This document shows positions 1 to 8,860 of a DNA stretch of 38,761 nucleotides, piece by piece. A model generated the notes under the pieces. The model saw only the letters and a program-made list of their open reading frames with translations. It was not told where the DNA came from and ran no database searches. The position numbers were made by a program, and so were the translations under genes. Origin of the DNA: Aromatoleum toluvorans (GTDB taxonomy: Bacteria > Pseudomonadota > Gammaproteobacteria > Burkholderiales > Rhodocyclaceae); contig NZ_WTVN01000036.1 in the NCBI RefSeq assembly GCF_012910905.1, positions 1 through 38,761 on the forward strand. The letters are read 5' to 3'. How positions within the stretch are numbered: the first letter of the stretch is position 1; each line of letters opens with the position of its first letter.

Positions 1-45
1 GGAGAGAGAGATGGGAAAGAGAGAGAGGGAGGCGGCTACTGACGG

Positions 46-63
46 GGGCCCCGCAAGGGGCCC
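46..63. terminator. GC hairpin upstream of the first gene
   Basis: Perfect 7-bp stem (GGGCCCC/GGGGCCC) closed by a GCAA tetraloop of the stable GNRA type. No T-run follows on either strand, so it is only a terminator candidate. It could end an unseen gene to the left, or sit in the 5' leader of the gene at 133. The 33 bases before it (1-33) are purine except for one T at 12. Nothing in 1-132 looks coding. Confidence 0.35.
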
Positions 64-132
64 GGAAGTCTCCTGTTTCACCCGAACGCTGCGCGGTGAG
101 ACAATGGCGGATCGCCCACCTGTGCCGCCGCC

Positions 133-660
133 ATGACCACCGACCAGCCTTTGCCGATTGCAGCCATCGTCTATCGCCCCACCGACCACATCGAGCCGGT
201 GCTTCTCGAGGCCGCACGCGCACTGGCCGGCGAGGGCGTGCAACTCGGCGGCATCCTGCAGCACGACATCCCGACGACGATCAACGACCCCTGCGGCATG
301 GAACTCGAGGACCTTGCGACGGGCGAGCGTTTTCCCCTGTCGCAGGACCTCGGCAGCGGCTCGGAGGCGTGCCGGCTCGATCCGGACGCGCTCGCCCATG
401 CCGCGGTGGCGGTGCGCGGCGCGCTCGAACGCGGGGCGGAACTGGTGTTCATCAACAAGTTCGGCGCACAGGAAGCGAGCGGCTCGGGCCTGCGCGCGGA
501 AATGGCGATGGCCGTGACGAGCGGCGTACCGGTCATTACCGCGGTCGGCGAACGCTTCCTCGATGAGTGGCGCCATTTCACCGGCGGCGCCACGGCCCTG
601 CTCGACCCCAAGGTGGACGACATCCTCGCGTGGTGGCACGAGCTGCCCGCGCAGAACTGA
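133..660 (+). CDS. DUF2478 family protein
   Basis: A 175-residue cytoplasmic protein with no signal peptide or membrane segment. It opens with a short hydrophobic strand (PIAAIVYRPTD, residues 7-17), continues with an alternating alpha/beta pattern and holds ELVFINKFGAQEASGSGLR (about residues 101-119). This matches my memory of the DUF2478 family, which is related in fold to THEP1-type nucleoside triphosphatases. I see no intact Walker A loop (GxxxxGK[ST]), so NTPase activity should not be assumed. Family members are often near molybdenum or nitrogenase genes; none is visible here, though the left neighbour is outside the window. No Shine-Dalgarno is visible before the ATG. It is followed after 3 bases by a small cysteine-rich protein, so the two are probably co-transcribed. 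Molecular function is unknown. Confidence 0.75.
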   Translation: MTTDQPLPIAAIVYRPTDHIEPVLLEAARALAGEGVQLGGILQHDIPTTINDPCGMELEDLATGERFPLSQDLGSGSEACRLDPDALAHAAVAVRGALERGAELVFINKFGAQEASGSGLRAEMAMAVTSGVPVITAVGERFLDEWRHFTGGATALLDPKVDDILAWWHELPAQN

Positions 661-663
661 ACG

Positions 664-918
664 ATGGAGTGTCGCCCCGCCTGCGCAGCCTGCTGCATCG
701 CCCCCTCGATCTCCAGCCCCATCCCCGGGATGGAAGGCGGCAAGCCTGCCGGCGTGCGCTGCGTCCAGCTCGACGAGGCCGACCGCTGCCGCCTGTTCGG
801 CGACCCGCGTCGCCCGGCCGTGTGCGGCAGCCTCGCCCCCAGCCCGCAGATGTGCGGCACGCATCGTGAGGCGGCCATCCGCTGGCTCGGCGAACTCGAA
901 GCGCTCACGGCGCCCTGA
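664..918 (+). CDS. YkgJ-type cysteine cluster protein
   Basis: An 84-residue protein with eight cysteines, including an N-terminal C3-x3-C7-x2-C10-C11 cluster and further cysteines at about 33, 42, 54 and 64. The CxxxCxxCC start and the later spaced cysteines are typical of the YkgJ/UPF0153 family, thought to bind zinc or an iron-sulfur cluster. No transmembrane segment. The ATG lies 3 bases after the stop of the DUF2478 gene, which suggests translational coupling. The length is normal for short proteobacterial members. No specific role is known; a metal-binding accessory role is inference. Confidence 0.8.
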   Translation: MECRPACAACCIAPSISSPIPGMEGGKPAGVRCVQLDEADRCRLFGDPRRPAVCGSLAPSPQMCGTHREAAIRWLGELEALTAP

Positions 919-1019
919 GCGGCGCGCACCGCAAGTCGCAACTGAATGCAATTTAACTTTCACGCCACGGCTGGCGGGTATCATGCCCGCTTTCGCCTGA
1001 ATTCCCCCATCCCGGATCC

Positions 1020-1844
1020 ATGGACCTGCCCCAATACCTCGTCGCACTGATTCTCGGCATCATCGAAGGCCTCACCGAATTCCTGCCGATCTCCTCCACC
1101 GGCCACCTCATCATCTTCGGCGACCTGCTCGGCTACAACGACGAGGCGAGCAAGGTATTCAAGATCGTCATCCAGCTCGCGGCCATCCTCGCGGTGTGCT
1201 GGGATTACCGCGAACGGCTGACGCAGGTCGCGAGCGGCGTCGCGAGCAGTCCCGCCGCGCAGCGCTTCGTCGCCATGCTGATCGTCGGCTTCCTGCCCGC
1301 GGCGGTGCTGGGCGTGATGTTCCATTCCAAAATCAAGGCGCTGCTCTTCAATCCGCTCACCGTCGCCACCGCGCTGATCGTCGGCGGCTTCGTGATCCTG
1401 TGGCTGGAAAAGCGCAGCTACCAGCCGCGCATCAATGCCGTCGAGGAGATGCGCTGGCCCGACGCCCTCAAGGTCGGCTTCGCGCAGGCGCTGGCGATGA
1501 TTCCCGGCACCTCGCGCTCGGGGGCGACGATCATGGGCGGGCTGGTGTTCGGCCTGTCGCGCAAGACCGCGACGGAGTTCTCGTTCTTCCTCGCGATCCC
1601 GACGATGTTCGCGGCGACCGCCTACGACCTCTACAAGGCCCGCGACATGCTCCATGCGGGCGACCTGCCGGTCTTCGCCGTCGGCTTCGTCGCCTCCTTC
1701 ATCGCCGCGATGTGGGCAGTGAAGACCTTCATCCGCTTCGTTTCCAACCACACGTTCATCGCTTTCGCGTGGTACCGCATCGCCTTCGGCATCATCGTGC
1801 TGGCGACGTGGAAATTCGGCCTCGTCGCGTGGAGCGAGGTCTGA
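1020..1844 (+). CDS. uppP: undecaprenyl-diphosphate phosphatase UppP/BacA
   Basis: A 274-residue polytopic inner-membrane protein that dephosphorylates undecaprenyl pyrophosphate, recycling the lipid carrier for peptidoglycan and other envelope polymers. Both signature motifs are intact: [15 protein letters not shown] (residues 16-30, with E16, E20 and H29) and PGTSRSG (162-168, containing the catalytic Arg166). About eight hydrophobic segments cover the rest. Length and start match the family; the Shine-Dalgarno is poor. It stands alone between 101 bp and 51 bp of spacer. A possible -10 (TATCAT, 979-984) lies upstream without a convincing -35. High expression of this family is known to give bacitracin resistance. 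The glycosyltransferase MtgA, which uses the same lipid carrier, is encoded 6 kb downstream. Confidence 0.97.
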   Translation: MDLPQYLVALILGIIEGLTEFLPISSTGHLIIFGDLLGYNDEASKVFKIVIQLAAILAVCWDYRERLTQVASGVASSPAAQRFVAMLIVGFLPAAVLGVMFHSKIKALLFNPLTVATALIVGGFVILWLEKRSYQPRINAVEEMRWPDALKVGFAQALAMIPGTSRSGATIMGGLVFGLSRKTATEFSFFLAIPTMFAATAYDLYKARDMLHAGDLPVFAVGFVASFIAAMWAVKTFIRFVSNHTFIAFAWYRIAFGIIVLATWKFGLVAWSEV

Positions 1845-1895
1845 CCGTCCGATCGCGGTTACACTGCGAAGTCCGGCCCCGTTCCCGCATACGCA

Positions 1896-2483
1896 ATGAT
1901 CATCTACCTGCACGGTTTCCGCTCGGCTCCCGCTTCGATCAAGGCGCAGGCGCTGCAACGCCGCGTCGCTGAAAAAGGGCTCGCCGACGAATTCTGGTGC
2001 GAGCAGCTGCCGCCCGAGCCGGACGCCGCGATCGCGCTCGCCGAACGCCGGCTCGCCCGCTGCCGCGCGGAACGCCCCGCCCTCGCGCCGACGCTGGTCG
2101 GCAGCTCGCTGGGCGGCTACTACGCGACGCACCTCGCCGAGAAACACGACCTCAAGTCCGTGCTGGTAAACCCGGCGGTCGTCGCGCCCCTGTCGCTGGA
2201 AGCCTATATCGGCCCGCAGACCAGCATCTACACCGGCGAAATCTTCGACTTCAAGGCCGAGTACATCGCCCAGCTGCGGGCGATGGACGTCGCGACGATC
2301 ACCCGCCCGCACAACTTCTGGCTGATGGTCGAGACCGGCGACGAAGTGCTGGACTACCGCGACGCGGTCGCGAAGTACGCCGGCGCGCGGCAAACGGTGC
2401 TCGAAGGCGGCGACCACGGCTTCTCGCGCTGGACCGACTATCTCGACGACGTGATCGCCTTCGCCGGGCTCGCGGCACGATGA
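1896..2483 (+). CDS. yqiA: YqiA-like alpha/beta-fold esterase
   Basis: A 195-residue soluble hydrolase of the YqiA/YcfP group. It begins with MIIYLHGFRSAP, the beta-strand plus HGF oxyanion segment of these small serine esterases. The nucleophile elbow GSSLGG (G69-S70-S71-L72-G73) places Ser71 as nucleophile; the Asp is likely in ETGDEVLDY and the His in GGDHGFSRW near the C-terminus, so the triad looks complete. Natural substrate is unknown; family members hydrolyse short acyl esters. Its stop overlaps the ATG of the methyltransferase gene (ATGA), so translation of the two is probably coupled. Confidence 0.88.
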   Translation: MIIYLHGFRSAPASIKAQALQRRVAEKGLADEFWCEQLPPEPDAAIALAERRLARCRAERPALAPTLVGSSLGGYYATHLAEKHDLKSVLVNPAVVAPLSLEAYIGPQTSIYTGEIFDFKAEYIAQLRAMDVATITRPHNFWLMVETGDEVLDYRDAVAKYAGARQTVLEGGDHGFSRWTDYLDDVIAFAGLAAR

Positions 2484-3328
2484 GCGTCAGCGCAGGCTTC
2501 GACGCGCGCCGCTTCAAGGCGATGGAGCGCGCCGGCTTCAACCGCATCGCCGCCCGCTATGCCGAAGGCGCCCACCTGCGTGCCGACCTCGCCGCCGCCC
2601 TGCTCGACGCAGCGGAGCTCGCGCCGGGCCAGCACGTACTCGATCTCGCGAGCGGCCCGGGACTGCTCGCCCGCGATGCCGCCGCGCGCGTCACCCCCGG
2701 CGGCTGGGTGCTCGCGAGCGACATCGCCGAAGGCATGCTCGCCGAAGGCGCCCGCCGCGCTGCCGTCGAAGACCGGACCGAAGCCCTCGCCTTCACCGCC
2801 GCCGATGCCGAACACCTGTGCCTGCCCGACGCGAGCTTCGACCGCGTGCTCGCCGGTCTCGCCCTCTTCATGTCCCCGCACCCGCCACTGGCGCTCGCCG
2901 AGATGCGCCGCGTGCTGCGCCCGGGCGGGCGGATCGCGCTGTCGGTGTGGGGCCCGCGCGAGGCCGTGCCGCTGCTCGCGTGCGCGCAGGACTGCATCGC
3001 CCGGCTGCTCCCGCCCCCCAAGGTCGCCCGCCCCTCGGTGTTCCGCTTCGGCGACGCCGCCACGCTGACGGCCGCCCTCACCGAGGCGGGCTTCTCGGAC
3101 GTGCGCATCGCCCCCTGCCCCTTCCGCTGCCACTTTCCCGACGCCGACAGCTACTGGCAGGCCTTCCTCGATCTCGCCGGCGGCGCAGCCGAAGCGCTCT
3201 CGCGCCTGCCCGGGGCCACCCAGGACGCCCTGCGTGCCGCCGTCGCGGCCGACCTCGAAAGCCACCGCAGCGCGGACGGCGGCTACGCCGTCGACGCCCT
3301 CGCACTCGTCGCGAGCGCGCGCGCATGA
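2480..3328 (+). CDS. class I SAM-dependent methyltransferase
   Basis: A 282-residue cytoplasmic methyltransferase with a standard Rossmann SAM-binding core. Motif I is VLDLASGPG (residues 53-61), followed by the acidic strand end in VLASDIAEGML, then ADAEHLCLPDASFDRV (motif II region) and the LRPGGRIALSVWG post-motif typical of Methyltransf_11/UbiE-like enzymes. The C-terminal third would form the substrate lid and gives no substrate clue. The ATG at 2480 is chosen because it overlaps the yqiA stop as ATGA and directly precedes the conserved region; the frame stays open further upstream only inside yqiA. Its own stop overlaps the rarD start in the same way. The substrate may be a small molecule or quinone-like compound; this is inference. 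Confidence 0.87.
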   Translation: MSVSAGFDARRFKAMERAGFNRIAARYAEGAHLRADLAAALLDAAELAPGQHVLDLASGPGLLARDAAARVTPGGWVLASDIAEGMLAEGARRAAVEDRTEALAFTAADAEHLCLPDASFDRVLAGLALFMSPHPPLALAEMRRVLRPGGRIALSVWGPREAVPLLACAQDCIARLLPPPKVARPSVFRFGDAATLTAALTEAGFSDVRIAPCPFRCHFPDADSYWQAFLDLAGGAAEALSRLPGATQDALRAAVAADLESHRSADGGYAVDALALVASARA

Positions 3329-4239
3329 CCGCCTCCGACGCACAACGGCGCCGCCAAGGCGTCATCGCGACGCTGATCGCCTTCACCATGTGGGGGCTGA
3401 TGCCGCTCTACTTCAAGGCGGTCGGCAGCGTTTCTCCCGGCGAGATCGTCGCCCACCGCGTGCTGTGGTCGGTCGTCTTCCTCTTCGCACTGCTCGCGCT
3501 GTGGCGCGGCTTCGACGGCCTGCGCCGCCTCGCCGCCCAACCGCGCCTGATCGGCCTGCTGGCGCTGTCGGCCTCGCTCACCGGCAGCAACTGGCTGGTC
3601 TTCGTGTGGGCGATCTCCGCCGACAAGCTGCTCGAAGCCAGCCTCGGCTACTTCATCAATCCGCTGGTGAGCATCCTGCTCGGCCGCCTCGTGCTCGGCG
3701 AACGCCTGCGCCCGCTGCAGCAGGCCGCCGTCGCCCTTGCCTGCGCGGGCGTCGCGTGGCGCGTGTGGCAGGTCGGCACGCTGCCGTGGATCGCGCTCTT
3801 CCTCGCCGGCACCTTCGGCCTGTACGGCCTGCTGCGCAAGCGCGCCCCGGTCGATGCGATCAACGGCCTCTTCGTCGAGACGCTGGTCACCGCGCCGCTC
3901 GCGATCGGCTGGCTGGCCTGGCTCGCGAGCCGTGGCACGCTGCACTTCGGCACGGACCTCCTGACCGACGCACTGCTGCCGCTCGCCGGCGTGTTCACCG
4001 CCGTGCCGCTGATGCTGTTCGCGATCGGCGCACAACGCCTGCCGCTATCGATGGTCGGATTCCTGCAATACCTCGCGCCCAGCCTCAATTTCCTGCTCGC
4101 GGTCTTCGTCTTCCACGAACCCTTCGACGCCGGCCAGTTCGCCGGTTTCGCGCTGATCTGGGCGGCGCTCGCGGTCTACTCGGTGGACATGCTGCGCGCG
4201 AGCCGCCTCCCCGCCATCAGCCCCGCCGTCGAACGCTGA
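3325..4239 (+). CDS. rarD: RarD, EamA-family transporter
   Basis: A 304-residue inner-membrane protein with about ten hydrophobic helices arranged as two EamA/DMT repeats. The N-terminus (RRQGVIATLIAFTMWGLMPLYFKAV), the GSNWLVFVWAI segment and EASLGYFINPLVSILLG are typical of the RarD subfamily. RarD was named from a chloramphenicol-sensitivity locus; its physiological substrate is not established, and the broader family exports amino acids and other metabolites. The ATG overlaps the methyltransferase stop (ATGA), making it third in a coupled series with yqiA and the methyltransferase. Confidence 0.92.
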   Translation: MTASDAQRRRQGVIATLIAFTMWGLMPLYFKAVGSVSPGEIVAHRVLWSVVFLFALLALWRGFDGLRRLAAQPRLIGLLALSASLTGSNWLVFVWAISADKLLEASLGYFINPLVSILLGRLVLGERLRPLQQAAVALACAGVAWRVWQVGTLPWIALFLAGTFGLYGLLRKRAPVDAINGLFVETLVTAPLAIGWLAWLASRGTLHFGTDLLTDALLPLAGVFTAVPLMLFAIGAQRLPLSMVGFLQYLAPSLNFLLAVFVFHEPFDAGQFAGFALIWAALAVYSVDMLRASRLPAISPAVER

Positions 4240-4255
4240 TCGGCCGTCGGGCCGA
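4240..4255 (+). terminator. possible hairpin terminator after rarD
   Basis: TCGGCC and GGCCGA form a 6-bp stem around a GTCG loop, starting at the base after the rarD stop. There is no T-run, so intrinsic termination would be weak. The 92-bp spacer before the exonuclease gene holds nothing else I recognise except a short AT-rich patch (about 4294-4301) that could belong to a promoter. Confidence 0.3.
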
Positions 4256-4331
4256 CCGCCGTGCCGCAGCCCTCAGCGCCCGGCGAGCGAATCCTTTAAA
4301 CTGTCGGGCTTGCTCTAGTAAGGCGGTTCCG

Positions 4332-6245
4332 ATGTTCGTGCTGTTCGAAGAGGATGGGGCCTTCAAGGCCGGCACCATCCTCGCTGATAACGATTCCTCG
4401 CTGCAGGTCGAGACGTCCCACGGCAAGCGCGTGAAGCTGAAAAGCAGCCACGTGCTGATGCGCTTTCGCGAGCCCGCGCCGGGCGAGCTGCTGAACCGCG
4501 CCGAAGCCGGCGCCGAGGAGCTCGACACCGCCTTCCTGTGGGAAGTCTGCAGCGACGACGAGTTCGCCTTCGACGACTTCGCCGCCGAGTACCACGGCCA
4601 CGTGCCGAACGCCGTCGAGTCCGCGAGCATCCTTCTGCGCCTGCACTCGGCCCCCATGTATTTCCACCGTAAGGGGCGCGGCCGCTTCCGCAAGGCGCCC
4701 GCCGACATCCTGCAGGCCGCCCTCGCCGGCCTGGAGAAGAAGCGCCAGCAGGCCGAGGCGATCGAACGCATGCGCGCCGAACTCGTCGACGGCCGCATGC
4801 CGCCCGAGATCGCCGCGATGCTGCCGCAGCTCCTCTACCGCCCCGACCGCAACCGCGTCGAGACCAAGGCCTTCGAGGCCGCCTGCGTGGACACCGGCCT
4901 GTCCGCACCGCGCCTGCTGCTCAAGTGCGGCGCGCTGGAATCGAGCTACGACTTCCATTACAACCGCTTCCTGTTCGAATACTTCGAGGACGGCACGACC
5001 TTCCCCGCCTTCGACACCCCGATCGACCCGCCCGACCTGCCGCTCGCGCAGGTCGCCGCGTTCTCGATCGACGACGCGACGACGACCGAGATCGACGACG
5101 CCTTCTCGGTGACGCCGCGCGCAGGCGGCGGCTGGCGCATCGGCATCCACATCGCCGCGCCCGCGCTCGGCTTCGCGCGCGGCTCCTCGCTCGACGCGAT
5201 CGCGCGCCGGCGCCTGTCGACCGTGTACATGCCGGGCAACAAGATCACGATGCTGCCCGATGCGGTCGTCGAGACCTTCACGCTCGCGGCCGGGCGCGAC
5301 TGCCCCGCGGTGTCGCTGTATCTCGACGTCACCGCGGCGCTCGCGGTCCAGCGCCACGAGACCGTCGTCGAGCGCGTGCCCATCGTCGCGAACCTGCGCC
5401 ATCACGACATCGAGCCGTTCTTCAACGAGCAGGTGCTGCACGACCATTCCGGCGGCCCCGACTTCGAATGGAAACGCGAGCTCACGCTGCTGTGGGACCT
5501 CGCCAACGTCCTCGAGGCCGGCCGCGGCAAGGCCGAGGACAACCGCAACCAGATCGACTTCAGCTTCTACGTCGACTGGCAGACGCACACCGGGGACGGC
5601 GCCGGCTACGTCACCATCTCGCAGCGCAAGCGCGGCTCGCCGCTCGACAAGCTGGTCGCCGAGCTGATGATCCTGGCGAACTCCACCTGGGGCAAGTTGC
5701 TCGACGAAGCCGGCATCCCCGGCCTGTACCGCGTGCAGAGCGGCGGCAAGGTGCGCATGTCGACCGCTGCCGGCCCGCACGACGGGCTCGGCGTGGACTG
5801 CTACGCGTGGTCGAGTTCGCCGCTGCGCCGCTACGTGGACATGATCAACCAGTGGCAGATCGTCTCCGTGCTGCGCGACGAGGCGCCCGCGTTCGCGCCG
5901 AAGTCGGCCGACCTGATGGCCGCGATGCGCGACTTCGACGTCACCTACGCCGCCTACGCCGACTTCCAGCGCCAGATGGAACGCTACTGGTGCCTGCGCT
6001 GGCTGCGCCAGCAGCCCGGCATCACCGTCGACGGCAAGGTGCTGCGCGACAACCTCGTGCGCCTCGACGCGATCCCGCTGATGGTCAAGGTGCCCTCGCT
6101 GCCGGTGATGCTGCCGGGCACGCACGTGCGCCTGACGGTCGAACACAGCGACCTGCTCGACGTCGACATCAGCGCGCGCTTCGTCACGATGCTGGCCGAG
6201 CCCGATCCCCAGGAAGCTGCGGACGCGGCCCTCGAGGGCAACTGA
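4332..6245 (+). CDS. RNB-domain exoribonuclease (RNase II/R superfamily)
   Basis: A 637-residue predicted 3'-5' exoribonuclease. The N-terminal ~90 residues form a small beta-rich domain (MFVLFEEDGAFKAG...), followed by a helical region with an EKKRQQAEAIERMRAELVDG coil. The RNB catalytic domain runs from about residue 235 to 560. The metal-binding motif is SIDDATTTEIDDAF (245-258): D247, D255 and D256 match three of the four acidic ligands of E. coli RNase II, but the position of its Asp207 is Glu253. The RNA-binding RRY element is present as SSSPLRRY (494-501). The C-terminus is short, ending in a beta-rich segment without an obvious full S1 domain. The start at 4332 is chosen because residues before it are unrelated read-through. 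The next gene begins 12 bp downstream. Confidence 0.88.
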   Translation: MFVLFEEDGAFKAGTILADNDSSLQVETSHGKRVKLKSSHVLMRFREPAPGELLNRAEAGAEELDTAFLWEVCSDDEFAFDDFAAEYHGHVPNAVESASILLRLHSAPMYFHRKGRGRFRKAPADILQAALAGLEKKRQQAEAIERMRAELVDGRMPPEIAAMLPQLLYRPDRNRVETKAFEAACVDTGLSAPRLLLKCGALESSYDFHYNRFLFEYFEDGTTFPAFDTPIDPPDLPLAQVAAFSIDDATTTEIDDAFSVTPRAGGGWRIGIHIAAPALGFARGSSLDAIARRRLSTVYMPGNKITMLPDAVVETFTLAAGRDCPAVSLYLDVTAALAVQRHETVVERVPIVANLRHHDIEPFFNEQVLHDHSGGPDFEWKRELTLLWDLANVLEAGRGKAEDNRNQIDFSFYVDWQTHTGDGAGYVTISQRKRGSPLDKLVAELMILANSTWGKLLDEAGIPGLYRVQSGGKVRMSTAAGPHDGLGVDCYAWSSSPLRRYVDMINQWQIVSVLRDEAPAFAPKSADLMAAMRDFDVTYAAYADFQRQMERYWCLRWLRQQPGITVDGKVLRDNLVRLDAIPLMVKVPSLPVMLPGTHVRLTVEHSDLLDVDISARFVTMLAEPDPQEAADAALEGN

Positions 6246-6257
6246 GCGCAGGGCGGC

Positions 6258-7193
6258 ATGGATCGCATGAACGCTCCTTCTCCCCGCACCCCGACCGGCA
6301 CGCCGTCGCGTTCGCCCGCCACCGGCCGCCGCGCCACCCTGCTGCAGGGCGATTCGCTGCTCGCGGTCGCCTTCCTGGTCTCCCTCGCCATCCATGCGCT
6401 GGCGCTGTCGATCGGCTTCACGATGGATCTCGGGCCGCGGCCGCGCGAACCCGACCGCGGGCTGGAAGTGGTGCTCGTAAATGCCCGCCACGCCCGCGCC
6501 CCGCAAAAGGCCGAGGTGCTGGCGCAGGCCAACCTCGACGGCGGCGGCACCAGCGAACAGGACGCGCGGCCGAAATCGCCCCTTCCGCCCCAGCCCTCGA
6601 AGCGTGAAGGCGATGCGCTCGTCGAGGCGAAGAAGCGCACCGCGGAGCGCAGCGCCGCCCACTCGGAGGTCATGACGGCGCCGAAATCCGCCGTGCCGAC
6701 CCAGGCCGCCGTGCAGCAGCCCGACCCGGCCGCGGTCCAACCCCGGCCTACGGGCCTCGACCTGCTCGACAGCGTCGCCGCCGCGGCGCGCCTCGAAGCC
6801 GAGATCGATCGCAAGCTCCAAGAATACGCGAAACGTCCGCGCAAGACCCCGATCACTGCGGCGCGCGCGAAGGAATACCGCTTCGCGCAGTACGTCGAGG
6901 ACTGGCGCCAGAAGATCGAGCGCGTCGGCACACTCAACTACCCCGACGCCGCGCGCGGCCGGCTGTACGGTAGCCTCCTGCTGTACGTCGCGATCAAGGC
7001 CGACGGCTCGGTCGAACGCGTCGAAATCCAGCGCTCGTCCGGCGAAAAAGTGCTCGACGAGGCCGCTCTCCGCATCGTCAAGCTCGCCGGCCCGTTCGCC
7101 CCCTTCCCCGACAGCATCCGCGCCGACACCGACATCGTCGAGATCGTCCGCACCTGGACCTTTACCAACGCCGACCGGCTCACCGCCCAATAG
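6258..7193 (+). CDS. TonB-like energy transducer protein
   Basis: A 311-residue protein with TonB topology: a short cytoplasmic N-terminus, one membrane anchor (about residues 33-55), a Pro/Ala/Lys/Arg-rich periplasmic linker (about 56-205) and a C-terminal TonB domain (about 208-311, with [20 protein letters not shown] and the [20 protein letters not shown] stretch). Such proteins pass proton-motive force to outer-membrane receptors, but no exbB/exbD is nearby. Similar TonB-tailed proteins beside aroE are common in betaproteobacteria and may have a structural rather than transport role. A GGGCGG sequence (6251-6256) is only 1 bp from the ATG at 6258 but 10 bp from an in-frame ATG at 6267, so the true start could be 6267. 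The aroE gene follows after 8 bp. Confidence 0.85.
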   Translation: MDRMNAPSPRTPTGTPSRSPATGRRATLLQGDSLLAVAFLVSLAIHALALSIGFTMDLGPRPREPDRGLEVVLVNARHARAPQKAEVLAQANLDGGGTSEQDARPKSPLPPQPSKREGDALVEAKKRTAERSAAHSEVMTAPKSAVPTQAAVQQPDPAAVQPRPTGLDLLDSVAAAARLEAEIDRKLQEYAKRPRKTPITAARAKEYRFAQYVEDWRQKIERVGTLNYPDAARGRLYGSLLLYVAIKADGSVERVEIQRSSGEKVLDEAALRIVKLAGPFAPFPDSIRADTDIVEIVRTWTFTNADRLTAQ

Positions 7194-7201
7194 ACCCGCC
7201 C

Positions 7202-8032
7202 ATGGACCGCTACGCCGTCATCGGCAACCCCGTCGCCCACAGCAAGTCCCCGGTCATCCACGCGGCCTTCGCCGCGCAGACCGGCCAGACCCTCACCTAC
7301 GCGGCGCTGCTCGCGCCGCTCGACGGCTTCGCCGCGACGGTCGCCGAATTCCGCACGGCCGGCGGGCGCGGCTGCAATGTCACGGTCCCGTTCAAGCTCG
7401 AAGCCTTCGCGCTCGCCGCGCGCCGCTCGCCGCGCGCGCAGGCCGCCGGCGCCGTGAACACGCTCATGTTCGACGCCGAAGGCATCTACGGCGACAACAC
7501 CGACGGCGCCGGCCTCGTGCGCGACCTCACGCACAACCTCGACTGCCCGCTCGCCGGCCGCCGCGTCCTGCTGCTCGGGGCGGGCGGCGCCGCGCGCGGC
7601 GCGTTGCTGCCCCTGCTCTCGGCCGGCCCCGCCCGCCTCATGCTCGCCAACCGCACCGTGTCGCGCGCCGAAGCCCTCGCCGCCGAGTTCGCCGCGGCCG
7701 CCGGTAACACGCCGCTCGCCGCCAGCGGCTTCGCCGAGCTCGCCGGGGCGCAGTTCGACGTCGTCATCAACGCGACCGCCGCCAGCCTCGCCGACCAAGC
7801 CCCGCCGCTGCCGCCCGGCCTGTACGCCCCCGGCGCGCTCGCCTACGACATGATGTACGGCCGTGGCGACACCCCCTTCCTCGTCACAGCCCGTCGCGAC
7901 GGCGCGACGCAGCTCGCCGACGGCCTCGGCATGCTCGTCGAGCAGGCCGCCGAAAGCTTCCTGCTGTGGCGCGGTGTGCGCCCCGAGACCGCACCGGTCC
8001 TCGCCGAGCTGCGACGACAGCTGGGCAAATGA
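7202..8032 (+). CDS. aroE: shikimate dehydrogenase
   Basis: A 276-residue enzyme that reduces 3-dehydroshikimate to shikimate with NADPH, the fourth step of chorismate synthesis. The N-terminal substrate domain has [14 protein letters not shown], the NVTVPFK motif with catalytic Lys65, and GDNTDG with Asp101. The NADP-binding Rossmann loop is [11 protein letters not shown] (about residues 123-133), and NRT (about 151-153) binds the NADP phosphate side. Length is normal. The stop overlaps the ATG of mtgA (ATGA), so the two genes are coupled although their pathways differ. Confidence 0.97.
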   Translation: MDRYAVIGNPVAHSKSPVIHAAFAAQTGQTLTYAALLAPLDGFAATVAEFRTAGGRGCNVTVPFKLEAFALAARRSPRAQAAGAVNTLMFDAEGIYGDNTDGAGLVRDLTHNLDCPLAGRRVLLLGAGGAARGALLPLLSAGPARLMLANRTVSRAEALAAEFAAAAGNTPLAASGFAELAGAQFDVVINATAASLADQAPPLPPGLYAPGALAYDMMYGRGDTPFLVTARRDGATQLADGLGMLVEQAAESFLLWRGVRPETAPVLAELRRQLGK

Positions 8033-8721
8033 AGACGGCGTTGCGGCGCATCGGCTGGGTGTGCGCGGCACTCCTCGCGCTCCTGCTGCTGTACCAGCTG
8101 TGGATCTTCACCCTCGTGCTGTGGTGGAGCCACTTCAACCCGTCGAGCACCAGCTTCATGGACATCCGCCGCGACGAGCTGCAGGAGAAGCGCCCCAACG
8201 CCGAACTGCGCCACGAGTGGGTGCCCTACGAGCGCATTTCCATCCACCTCAAGCGCGCGGTGATCGCCGCCGAGGACGACAGCTTCATCGACCACGAAGG
8301 TTTCGACTGGGAAGGCATCCAGCGCGCGCTGGAGAAGAACCAGCGCAAGGGCCGCGCGGTCGCCGGTGGCTCGACGATCAGCCAGCAGCTGGCGAAGAAC
8401 CTGTTCCTGTCGCCCACGCGCAGCTACTTCCGCAAGGCGCAGGAAGCCGTCATCACCGTGATGATCGAGGCGGTGTGGAGCAAGCGCCGCATCCTCGAGG
8501 TCTATCTGAACGTCGTCGAATGGGGCACCGGCATCTTCGGCTGCGAGGCCGCCGCGCGGCGCTACTACGGCGTTCCGGCGAGCCGGCTGGGCGCTGACGA
8601 GGCCGCCCACCTCGCGGTGATGCTGCCCAATCCGCGCAAGTACGAGAAACAGTTCGGCCCCCGCCTCGCCGCCCATGCCGCGCGCATCCGCGGGCGCATG
8701 GCCTACGCGCAGGTTCCCTGA
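8029..8721 (+). CDS. mtgA: monofunctional peptidoglycan glycosyltransferase
   Basis: A 230-residue GT51-family transglycosylase that polymerises lipid II into glycan strands at the periplasmic face. It has one N-terminal membrane anchor (about residues 10-33) and the family motifs: [14 protein letters not shown] with catalytic Glu82, [27 protein letters not shown] and the [24 protein letters not shown] stretch. There is no penicillin-binding transpeptidase domain. The ATG at 8029 overlaps the aroE stop; an ATG further upstream in frame at 7966 lies inside aroE and would put non-family residues before the anchor. It ends the exonuclease-tonB-aroE-mtgA run and is followed by 139 bp of spacer. 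Confidence 0.95.
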   Translation: MKTALRRIGWVCAALLALLLLYQLWIFTLVLWWSHFNPSSTSFMDIRRDELQEKRPNAELRHEWVPYERISIHLKRAVIAAEDDSFIDHEGFDWEGIQRALEKNQRKGRAVAGGSTISQQLAKNLFLSPTRSYFRKAQEAVITVMIEAVWSKRRILEVYLNVVEWGTGIFGCEAAARRYYGVPASRLGADEAAHLAVMLPNPRKYEKQFGPRLAAHAARIRGRMAYAQVP

Positions 8722-8809
8722 ACGCACCCGACGCCGCCGCGCGCCCCGGCAGGGTGCCGCATTGCAACATTTTCGGTTTTCCGGGGTCGCAAGAGCAGCG
8801 CGAAGTCCG

Positions 8810-8854
8810 TAGAATTCGCGCCTTACGACCGATCCCACCCACACCACCCGGAGG
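8810..8854 (+). promoter_or_regulatory. weak -10 and good ribosome binding site for mgtE
   Basis: TAGAAT (8810-8815) fits a sigma70 -10 in five of six positions; the base block 17 bp upstream (TCGCAA) matches the -35 consensus poorly. GGAGG (8850-8854) is a clear Shine-Dalgarno 6 bp before the mgtE ATG. The leader is only about 40 nt, too short for the M-box Mg2+ riboswitch known upstream of some mgtE genes. Confidence 0.35.
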
Positions 8855-8860
8855 CGCCCG

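Noticed and set aside
981-2417. 478-codon minus-strand frame across uppP and yqiA
   Set aside because: Shadow of two well-identified plus-strand genes; composition is Arg/Glu/Ala-rich without motifs.
4296-7190. 964-codon open frame on the minus strand opposite the exonuclease and TonB genes
   Set aside because: A shadow frame: the plus strand carries motif-complete genes, and the minus product is a Gly/Arg/Asp/Val-rich string with no family pattern, as expected from GC-rich third positions.
8722-8860. M-box Mg2+ riboswitch before mgtE
   Set aside because: The leader after the likely promoter is about 40 nt, far too short, and no M-box helices are visible.
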